From: an uncultured Pseudomonadota bacterium
GTDB lineage: Bacteria > Pseudomonadota > Gammaproteobacteria > Burkholderiales > Methylophilaceae
Reading direction: 5' to 3'
Assembly (NCBI GenBank): GCA_903876765.1
Contig: CAIRBH010000038.1
Coordinates: 1-52,089, forward strand
Length of the DNA: 52,089 nt
In this document: positions 45,137 to 52,089 of the stretch, in pieces
Numbering within the stretch: position 1 is the stretch's first letter
Layout of the letters: each line of letters starts with the position of its first letter
Program-made: the position numbers and the translations under genes
The notes under the pieces: generated by a model
What the model was told of the DNA's origin: nothing
Database searches by the model: none
The model's input: only the letters and a program-made list of their open reading frames with translations

Positions 45137-47707
45137 ATGAAAAACTCTGATAAAACTCCTAGCAAAAAACCAATAAAAGCCAGCGCAAAAATAAAGGCTA
45201 AACCACAAACCAATACCGCATCTAAATTCAAAAAAGCCAGTAAAGCTAAGCCAGCAGTATTGGCTAAGTTAGCACCTATTGAGCAGGCCCTACAAAATCA
45301 TTTGGTTTTTTCTAGTTTTAAAACTAATGCAGCGGCAACCGCCAGAGATTGGTACGATGCAGCCAGCCATACAGTGCGTGACCACGTGGTTGAACGTTGG
45401 GTGAAAACAGCAGAATCTTACTATCGTGACGATTTGAAACGTGTTTATTATTTGTCTTTAGAGTTCTTAATCGGGCGTATGCTCAGTAATGCCGCACTAA
45501 ACTTGGGCATCAACGATGAGCTCAAAGCGGGTTTGGCCAGTTTAGGCCGTGATTTAGAAAATACCGTAGAGATGGAAACCGATGCCGCTTTAGGTAATGG
45601 TGGTTTAGGTCGTCTAGCTGCCTGCTTCTTAGATTCTATGGCAACCATGGATATTCCCGCGACTGGTTATGGCATTCGCTATGAATATGGCATGTTCAAG
45701 CAATCTATAGAAAATGGCCAGCAGATGGAAAATCCTGATAATTGGTTGCGCTATGGCAATATATGGGAGTTCCAACGTCCAGAAGTCAGCTACAACATTA
45801 AATTTTATGGTCATGTGGTCAAATATGATGTTGATGCGGGGCAAGCCCAGCACTGGGTAGATGCAGAACATGTGGTGGCGATGGCCTATGATGTGCCTGT
45901 GCCTGGTTTTGGCGGTCACACAGTTAATAGCTTACGTTTATGGTCAGCCAAGGCGGCGCGCGAGTTTGATTTGAGCCATTTTAATGATGGCAATTATGAA
46001 AAGTCGGTACAAGAGCGCAATGACAGTGAGAATATTTCTAAAGTACTCTACCCCAATGACACCTCAGTATTGGGTAAAGAGTTACGTTTAAAACAGCAGT
46101 ATTTCTTTGTCTCGGCTTCTATACAAGATATTTTACGGCGCTTTTTGAGCGCGCATGACATTAAAAAACCAGCTGACTGGAAGATATTGCCAGATAAAAT
46201 CGCCATACAGCTGAACGACACGCACCCATCTATAGGGGTGGCGGAGATGATGTACCAATTAGTAGATGTGCATGGACTACCTTGGGATTTTGCTTGGTCA
46301 TTGGTGGTGAAGATTTTTGCATACACCAACCACACTTTGATGCCAGAAGCCCTAGAGACTTGGTCGGTAGATTTATTTGGCCGCCTGTTGCCACGCCATT
46401 TAGAGATTATTTATAAAATCAACTTTGAATTCTTGCACATGGTCAATCACCACTTCCCAGGGGATGCTGATTTACTTAGCCGCGTCTCAATTATAGACGA
46501 GTCGCATGGCAGACGAGTGCGTATGGCGCATTTGGCGGTGGTGGGCAGTCATACTGTTAATGGCGTTGCCGCCTTACATAGTGAGTTGTTAAAACAACAC
46601 CTATTTGCTGATTTTGATCGCATTTATCCTGGCAAAATGACCAATGTCACCAATGGCATTACCCCGCGGCGCTGGTTAAATCAGGCTAACCCTGGCTTAA
46701 CAGCGTTGATAGAAAAAGCCATAGGGCCAGACTTTAAAAAAGACCTGACGCAAATCAAAAAAATTACGCCGTTGGCCAATGATGCAGATTTTAGAGCCGC
46801 TTTTGCCGCCGTCAAACAAGCCAATAAAGTGCGTTTAGCGAATAAAATCGAAGAAAAAACGGGCATTAAACTCAATACCCATAGTTTGTTTGACGTGCAA
46901 ATTAAACGTATACACGAATATAAACGTCAGCTACTTAATGTCTTGCATGTGATTACTTTGTATAACCGCATACGTGCTGGCGAAAAAGGCATTACCCCGC
47001 GTACTGTCATTTTTGGCGGTAAAGCCGCGCCTGGCTATTGGATGGCAAAACAGATTATTCGCCTGATTAACGATGTGGCGACTATCGTCAATGAAGATTT
47101 AGCGGTTGGCGATCAGCTCAAAGTGGTGTATTACCCCAATTATGAAGTCTCAGCGGCAGAAATTTTATTCCCAGGCAGTGATTTGTCTGAGCAAATTTCT
47201 ACAGCAGGCACAGAAGCCAGCGGTACCGGCAATATGAAAATGGCCTTAAATGGCGCGTTGACCATAGGCACGCTAGATGGCGCTAACGTAGAAATTATGG
47301 AAGAAGTGGGCATAGAAAATATCTTCATTTTCGGCCTGACCACCCCGCAAGTGGCTGAAACTAAAGCCAATGGCTATCATCCGCGCGACTACTATGAGGC
47401 TAATCCAGAGTTAAAAGCAGTGTTGGATATGATTAGTAGCGGCTTTTTCTCGGTAGAAGAGCCCAATCGTTATCAGCCTATAGTCGATAATTTACTGAAA
47501 AATGGCGACAATTATTTGTTGTTGGCAGATTACGCCAGTTACATTGAAACGCAGGATAAAGTAGGTAAACTCTATCAAAATCAAGATGAATGGACACGTA
47601 TGGCGATTTTAAACGTCGCCAATATGGCTAAATTTTCTAGCGATCGTGCTATCAGCGATTATGCCAAAAATATTTGGCATGCCAGTGCGAGTAGCTCTGC
47701 TGACTAG
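45137..47707 (+). CDS. glgP: Glycogen/starch phosphorylase with a Lys-rich N-terminal extension
   Basis: The enzyme releases glucose 1-phosphate from alpha-1,4 glucan. It has 856 residues, about 40 more than E. coli GlgP. The PLP lysine is Lys701 in GTGNMKMALNGALTIGTLDG. The usual core starts near residue 48 (IEQALQNHLVFS). The preceding 45 residues are a basic Lys/Ala/Ser/Pro stretch (for example KASAKIKAKPQT), apparently disordered and similar in composition to the H1-like protein. No other glycogen genes are in the window, and two terminator-like hairpins follow. Confidence 0.94.
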   Translation: MKNSDKTPSKKPIKASAKIKAKPQTNTASKFKKASKAKPAVLAKLAPIEQALQNHLVFSSFKTNAAATARDWYDAASHTVRDHVVERWVKTAESYYRDDLKRVYYLSLEFLIGRMLSNAALNLGINDELKAGLASLGRDLENTVEMETDAALGNGGLGRLAACFLDSMATMDIPATGYGIRYEYGMFKQSIENGQQMENPDNWLRYGNIWEFQRPEVSYNIKFYGHVVKYDVDAGQAQHWVDAEHVVAMAYDVPVPGFGGHTVNSLRLWSAKAAREFDLSHFNDGNYEKSVQERNDSENISKVLYPNDTSVLGKELRLKQQYFFVSASIQDILRRFLSAHDIKKPADWKILPDKIAIQLNDTHPSIGVAEMMYQLVDVHGLPWDFAWSLVVKIFAYTNHTLMPEALETWSVDLFGRLLPRHLEIIYKINFEFLHMVNHHFPGDADLLSRVSIIDESHGRRVRMAHLAVVGSHTVNGVAALHSELLKQHLFADFDRIYPGKMTNVTNGITPRRWLNQANPGLTALIEKAIGPDFKKDLTQIKKITPLANDADFRAAFAAVKQANKVRLANKIEEKTGIKLNTHSLFDVQIKRIHEYKRQLLNVLHVITLYNRIRAGEKGITPRTVIFGGKAAPGYWMAKQIIRLINDVATIVNEDLAVGDQLKVVYYPNYEVSAAEILFPGSDLSEQISTAGTEASGTGNMKMALNGALTIGTLDGANVEIMEEVGIENIFIFGLTTPQVAETKANGYHPRDYYEANPELKAVLDMISSGFFSVEEPNRYQPIVDNLLKNGDNYLLLADYASYIETQDKVGKLYQNQDEWTRMAILNVANMAKFSSDRAISDYAKNIWHASASSSAD

Positions 47708-47813
47708 TGCTTACCGTTGATTACCACCCAGACTAAAAAAATTAGCCTAAGAAATTAGCCTAAGAAGCAGACTGAACTGCACTAAAAACCCCCTCTAGCC
47801 AGTGCGTCTGGCT

Positions 47814-47861
47814 AAGTAAAAACCCCGTTAGGCTCTTGATAAGCCTAGCGGGGTTTTTTAA
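47814..47861 (+). terminator. Rho-independent terminator after glgP
   Basis: AAAAACCCCG with TTAGGCT pairs with AGCCTAG and CGGGGTTTTTT around a CTTGATA loop, giving a long GC-rich stem and a T run at 47852-47858. A second hairpin just upstream (arms TAGCCAG at 47796-47802 and CTGGCTA at 47808-47814) lacks a T run on this strand. Confidence 0.88.
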
Positions 47862-48093
47862 TTTACCGCTCCGTCAGGCATGGCTTGCAACCCATAAGCG
47901 CTGCAACATGCCACCCCCCCCACCTAAATTTGGCCTAGCTAAATTTTTTGCTGAACTCGCCTAGTGATTTGAACTTATTCATATCAATTAATAATTGATA
48001 AATAAAATTTATACACAAGTATGTAAATTGATAGTAAAGTGCTCAAATAAATAAATTTAATATTACTTTGCCAACCTAACCGCCTATTAACTG
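47862..48093. other. Upstream region of the TPS exoprotein gene
   Basis: Together with the terminator region this forms a 386-nt non-coding gap (47708-48093). It includes a run of eight C residues (47914-47921), a palindrome TATCAAT-TAATA-ATTGATA (47982-48000), and a possible promoter with TTGATA at 48028-48033 and TAAATT at 48052-48057 (18-nt spacer). No gene was found. Confidence 0.45.
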
Positions 48094-51000
48094 ATGAAGC
48101 GCCACGCATCCTTAAATCGCATTTATAGACTAGTCTGGAATCAGACTTTAAGCGCATGGGTGGCAGTTGCAGAAACGGCACGCGGCCGCGGTAAATCATC
48201 AGCCAGACGTAAATTAATAGTCAATGCAGCCGCAGCGACGGCGGCACTGGCGCTGGCTTTTTCGCCCTATGCCCAAGCAGGCCCCACAGATGGCCAAGTG
48301 GTGGCAGGTACTGGCGCTATTAGTCAAGCTGGCAATACCACCACCATCAATCAAAGCAGCCAAAATCTGGCCATAAACTGGGCTGACTTTAGTGTGGCGG
48401 CTCATGAGGCGGTGCGCTTTAATCAACCTAACGCATCGGCTATTGTGCTTAATCGAGTGCTAGGGCAAAGCGTCAGCCAAATTTATGGCGCGGTGTCAGC
48501 CAATGGCCAAGTGTTCATCTTAAATCCCAATGGCGTGCTGTTTGGTGCAGGTGCACAAGTGAATGTAGGTGGCTTAGTCGCCTCTACCTTAAGTCTCAGC
48601 AATGATGACTTTATGGCCAACAAATTGAGCTTTAGCAGTACTGGCGGCGCAGGACAGGTGATTAATCAGGGTACCCTAACCGCTGCACAAAGCGGCTATA
48701 TCGCCCTCTTAGCACCGCAAGTGATAAACGAAGGGGTGATTTCTGCCACCTTAGGCAGCGCCTTACTGGCCGCTGGCAATCAAGTAACGATTAATTTAAG
48801 CCAAGGTGCTTTAATCGGCTTTAGCATAGATAAAGGCGCATTTAAGGCGCTGGTAGATAATAAGCAGCTGATAGAAGCTGACGGTGGGCAGGTGTTTATG
48901 TCGGCCAAGGCCGCTGAAGCCATTACCACGGCCATGGTCAACAATACCGGCATTATAGAAGCGCGCACCATGGCTAACGTCAATGGTCATATTGAAATGA
49001 TTAGTGACATGGCGCAAGGCACTACCCATGTTGGTGGCACCCTAGACGCTAGCGCGGCTAATGGCGGCAATGGCGGCACTATTGAGACCTCAGGCGCGCA
49101 TGTAAAAATTGCCAATAGCGCACATATCACCACAGCCGCACCATCTGGCAATACTGGCTCATGGTTGATAGACCCACTGGACTTTACAGTAGCGGCCACA
49201 TCTGGCGATATTTCAGGAGCAGACTTAGGCAGTTTATTAGATAGCACTAGCATTACCATACAAACGGCAGACCCCACGCCCAGCGGCGGCAGTAATTTAA
49301 TTGGTGCCAGCGGTAGCAATGGCAATATTTTGATCAACGATACAGTGTCATGGTCAGCGGCTAACACGCTCACATTAGATGCCTACCGCAATATCACCAT
49401 TAATCAAGCCATCACTGCTAGCCATGCTGATGGTATGTTGGCTTTAAAATATGGTCAGGCTGACAGTAATGGTTTGTTTGGCGGCATCGCCGCAACTTAC
49501 AGCATCAATGCCCCAGTGAATTTGCAGGCCGGATTAAATTTTAGTACGCAATTAGGCTCAGGTCATTCTGCTGAAATTTACCAGGTGATTACCAGTTTAG
49601 GGGCCCAAGGCAACCCTGCTGGCGAAGGTTTGCAAGGCATCAATGGTGGTAATTATGCGCTAGGCAGCAATATTGATGCTACAGAGACTAGCCTCTGGAT
49701 TGGCTCGGCGGGCTTCCAACCGCTAAGCTCCATGAGTATTAATTTTGATGGCTTAGGTCATACCATCAGCAATCTTACGATTAATCATGCTAGCGAAGAC
49801 AATGTGGGGCTATTTAGTACTACTGTTTTTTCAACGATTAGCAATCTAGGCTTGGTCAATGCGAGCATTACTGGGCGAGATTATGTAGGCGGTCTGGTCG
49901 GCTCGGCAACAGCGACTAATGTCAATAATAGCTATATCACAGGCGCAGTGGCTGGTAGAAATGTCGTGGGTGGCTTGCTAGGCGACAATAACGGCGGCGC
50001 GGTGAGCGCCAGCCACTCGGCGGCAACGGTTCATGGTGTAGATGTAGTCGGCGGCTTAGTGGGAAGTAATCGGGTCTGGGATTTAGGTGCTGATAATGTC
50101 CGTGCTGGCATGATCGCTAACAGTGAGGCTACAGGTAATGTCAGTGGCGAAAATTTCGTTGGCGGCCTACTAGGACATAACCAAAGATACACTCATATTG
50201 ATGGAGTTACTGTTTCTTACGCTAGCGTTATGGATAGCCGCGCCAGCGGCAATGTAACAGCTAATTCTTCTGTCAATAACCTTGTTAATCCCAATTTTTG
50301 GGAGGGCGCTCAAAAAGTCGGTGGTTTGGTTGGATTAAATGAAGGCTTCGTAGTAATGAGCCATGCGTCAGGTAACGTCAATAGTAGTTTTAACCTGAAT
50401 GTTGATCTTCCTTTAAACGGCGATACCCAAGGCATTAGCAAAGTTGGCGGCCTGATTGGCGCTAACGTTAATGGATTTGTATATGGCAGTGATGCTACGG
50501 GCAATGTGAGTAGTGTATTTAATTATAATTTAAACGAGGCAGTCACTGGCAATGTCACTGCCGTTGGCAGCGTTGGCGGCTTGATTGGTGTTAACTTTGG
50601 CTACCTAATGGCGAACCACGCCAGCGGCAATGTGAGCAGTCGGTATAATATTCAAAATGTTGCATCTTATGGGAGTAGTCATTTTGTCAATGCGGTAGGC
50701 GGTTTAGTTGGCTACAATTTACCTGACTTTGGTAGTAGCAAGGTAGGTATTGATAATAGCTATGCCACTGGCAATGTAAGCGGAAATGCCACCAGGAATT
50801 TTGGTGGACCTAGAGTGAACTATGATGATGTAGGTGGCTTGGTTGGCATTAATTATGGTTTTATCGATAATAGCTATGCCACTGGCAACGTCTCTGGTAA
50901 TTTTGATGTCGGCGGTTTGGTGGGTTACAACGATGGTCATATTAGTAATGCTTACGCCATAGGCAAAGTGGCGGGTGCCGATTATGCGGGTGGCTTGGTT

Positions 51001-52089
51001 GGTTACAACAGTGGCACTATCGACACCACTTATGCCACGGGGGCGGTAGCAGGTAGCAGTTTTGTGGGTGGTTTGGTTGGTGAGGGCACTGGCTCGGTGT
51101 TTGATAGTTATTGGGACACTGACACTACAGGTCAATTCAGCTCAGCTGGCGGCGCTGGCAAAACCACCGCAGAACTCTTGAGTTCATTCACCTATGCGGG
51201 CTGGAGTTTTGGAGATTCACCAGGCATGTACACTTGGTTCATGCTAGAAGACCAAACCCGTCCGTTCTTACAATCTGAATACAGCATGACGATTACGAAT
51301 AGCCACCAATTACAACTGATGGCCATGGTTTTAAACGCCGATTACACACTGGCCAATAACATAGACATGAGCCATGAGTTCAATAATGTGAGTGGCATGT
51401 GGGCGACTAATAGCCTAGCGGGTAGTGGCTTTTTGCCAGTCGGTGCGGGTTATGGCAGCCCATTCACAGGCACGTTTGACGGGCAAAATCACACCATCAC
51501 AGGCTTAACGATTAATCGCCCAAGCACTTGGGGCGTAGGCTTATTCGGTTATGGCAATGCTAGCATCAGCAATGTGGGTTTGATAGATGTTGCTATTAGT
51601 GGCTACGGTGGTGCGGGTGGTTTGGTTGGTAAGAATTACGGCAACATTAGTAATAGCTTTGTGACAGGCACCGTGTACGGCGCAGATAATGATGTCGGTG
51701 GCTTGGTAGGCAATAACGTAGGCGGTATCGTTGATAGCTACGCCAGTGCCAGTGCCACAGGTTTTTATCATGCTGGCGGCTTAGTGGGTCACAACGACGG
51801 CAGCATCACCAGTAGCTATGCGACTGGCTCGGCCACAGGCGATATCAGCGATGGTGGTACGGGAGGCTTAGCTGGCTTTAACAGCAGCAGCGGCATTATA
51901 GATACCAGTTATGCCACTGGCAATGTCAAAGGCGGTAGCGATGTTGGCGGTTTGGTGGGCTATAACGGTGGCGACATAGATAATAGCTACGCTACTGGTG
52001 GCGTCATAGGTAAGCAAAATGTCGGTGGCTTGGTCGGTTATAACGGTGGTGTGGTCACTAGCAGTTTTTGGGATACACAAACCACAGGC
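48094..52089 (+). CDS. Two-partner-secretion exoprotein (TpsA, filamentous hemagglutinin type) with GLUG modules, 3' truncated
   Basis: The frame stays open for 1332 codons to the window edge. Residues 8-34 (LNRIYRLVWNQTLSAWVAVA..) are an extended signal peptide region typical of type V secretion, followed by a hydrophobic core and a likely cleavage after AQA at 62. The TPS secretion domain follows, with NQPN at 110-113 and NPNG at 144-147. From about residue 570, glycine-rich GLUG-type modules of the form (D/Y)VGGLVGxN...SYATG occur; I count 18 GGLVG-like cores. They fall in two blocks, each introduced by a FDGxxHTI segment and the first closed by a SYWDTDTTG segment. No TpsB transporter gene is in view. 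The start codon lacks a good ribosome site. Confidence 0.93.
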   Translation, partial: MKRHASLNRIYRLVWNQTLSAWVAVAETARGRGKSSARRKLIVNAAAATAALALAFSPYAQAGPTDGQVVAGTGAISQAGNTTTINQSSQNLAINWADFSVAAHEAVRFNQPNASAIVLNRVLGQSVSQIYGAVSANGQVFILNPNGVLFGAGAQVNVGGLVASTLSLSNDDFMANKLSFSSTGGAGQVINQGTLTAAQSGYIALLAPQVINEGVISATLGSALLAAGNQVTINLSQGALIGFSIDKGAFKALVDNKQLIEADGGQVFMSAKAAEAITTAMVNNTGIIEARTMANVNGHIEMISDMAQGTTHVGGTLDASAANGGNGGTIETSGAHVKIANSAHITTAAPSGNTGSWLIDPLDFTVAATSGDISGADLGSLLDSTSITIQTADPTPSGGSNLIGASGSNGNILINDTVSWSAANTLTLDAYRNITINQAITASHADGMLALKYGQADSNGLFGGIAATYSINAPVNLQAGLNFSTQLGSGHSAEIYQVITSLGAQGNPAGEGLQGINGGNYALGSNIDATETSLWIGSAGFQPLSSMSINFDGLGHTISNLTINHASEDNVGLFSTTVFSTISNLGLVNASITGRDYVGGLVGSATATNVNNSYITGAVAGRNVVGGLLGDNNGGAVSASHSAATVHGVDVVGGLVGSNRVWDLGADNVRAGMIANSEATGNVSGENFVGGLLGHNQRYTHIDGVTVSYASVMDSRASGNVTANSSVNNLVNPNFWEGAQKVGGLVGLNEGFVVMSHASGNVNSSFNLNVDLPLNGDTQGISKVGGLIGANVNGFVYGSDATGNVSSVFNYNLNEAVTGNVTAVGSVGGLIGVNFGYLMANHASGNVSSRYNIQNVASYGSSHFVNAVGGLVGYNLPDFGSSKVGIDNSYATGNVSGNATRNFGGPRVNYDDVGGLVGINYGFIDNSYATGNVSGNFDVGGLVGYNDGHISNAYAIGKVAGADYAGGLVGYNSGTIDTTYATGAVAGSSFVGGLVGEGTGSVFDSYWDTDTTGQFSSAGGAGKTTAELLSSFTYAGWSFGDSPGMYTWFMLEDQTRPFLQSEYSMTITNSHQLQLMAMVLNADYTLANNIDMSHEFNNVSGMWATNSLAGSGFLPVGAGYGSPFTGTFDGQNHTITGLTINRPSTWGVGLFGYGNASISNVGLIDVAISGYGGAGGLVGKNYGNISNSFVTGTVYGADNDVGGLVGNNVGGIVDSYASASATGFYHAGGLVGHNDGSITSSYATGSATGDISDGGTGGLAGFNSSSGIIDTSYATGNVKGGSDVGGLVGYNGGDIDNSYATGGVIGKQNVGGLVGYNGGVVTSSFWDTQTTG

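Noticed and set aside
48987-51771. Several minus-strand open frames of 64-138 codons across the exoprotein gene
   Set aside because: They are shadows of the repetitive, stop-poor exoprotein sequence; their own internal repeats mirror the GLUG modules.

Overview
The window reads as chromosomal DNA of a betaproteobacterium, most likely a methylotroph of the Methylophilaceae (Methylotenera/Methylophilus type). This is inferred from the protein sequences and gene neighbourhoods: trmJ-cysE-iscR-isc, nadB/rpoE-rseA-rseB-rseC-mucD-lepA-lepB-DUF4845-rnc-era-recO-pdxJ-acpS, and ppk/ppx. No rRNA, methanol dehydrogenase or other taxon-defining gene is present, so the genus is a guess. Base composition leans to AT, and almost all of the sequence is coding.

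Layout. 1-813: the end of a SulP-type anion transporter and a beta-carbonic anhydrase (+). 834-8149: a complete isc iron-sulfur assembly operon on the minus strand (iscR, a second cysteine desulfurase, iscS, iscU, iscA, hscB, hscA, fdx), with a near-consensus IscR box over its promoter and three intergenic gaps filled by REP/REPIN palindromes, two of them expanded into exact 55-bp and 66-bp tandem arrays. 8321-9925: cysE and trmJ. 9944-15317: six collinear minus-strand signalling genes (receiver, HD-GYP phosphodiesterase, IHF/HU-like protein, Cache-HAMP-PAS-PAS histidine kinase, CheY-like receiver, MerR-type HTH fused to a receiver lacking its phospho-Asp). 15676-19137: suhB and mutS (+). 19313-23879: slyD, a DEAD-box helicase, a secreted nuclease and nadB (-). 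24034-28447: the sigma-E regulon core rpoE-rseA-rseB-rseC-mucD (+). 28456-30404: a clsB/ybhP-like lipid pair (-). 30566-38042: a long plus-strand housekeeping run, lepA to tcdA. 38126-42818: a polyphosphate neighbourhood: ppk behind a probable Pho box, sixA, a histone H1-like protein with its own palindromic operator, and ppx. 43039-47707: htpG behind a clear heat-shock promoter, and glgP. 48094-end: a large two-partner-secretion exoprotein with an ESPR signal peptide and at least 18 GLUG-type modules, running off the window.

Working together: cysE supplies O-acetylserine for cysteine, the desulfurases take sulfur from cysteine, and IscU/IscA/HscAB/Fdx build and deliver clusters, which IscR senses. 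Sigma-E, RseA/B/C and the MucD protease form the envelope-stress circuit. LepB and the TPS exoprotein serve export. Ppk, SixA, the H1-like protein and Ppx suggest a polyphosphate granule module.

The strongest candidates for something undescribed are the six-gene signalling island with an embedded nucleoid protein and a pseudo-receiver transcription factor, the H1-like protein next to ppk/ppx, and the REPIN expansions confined to the isc operon.
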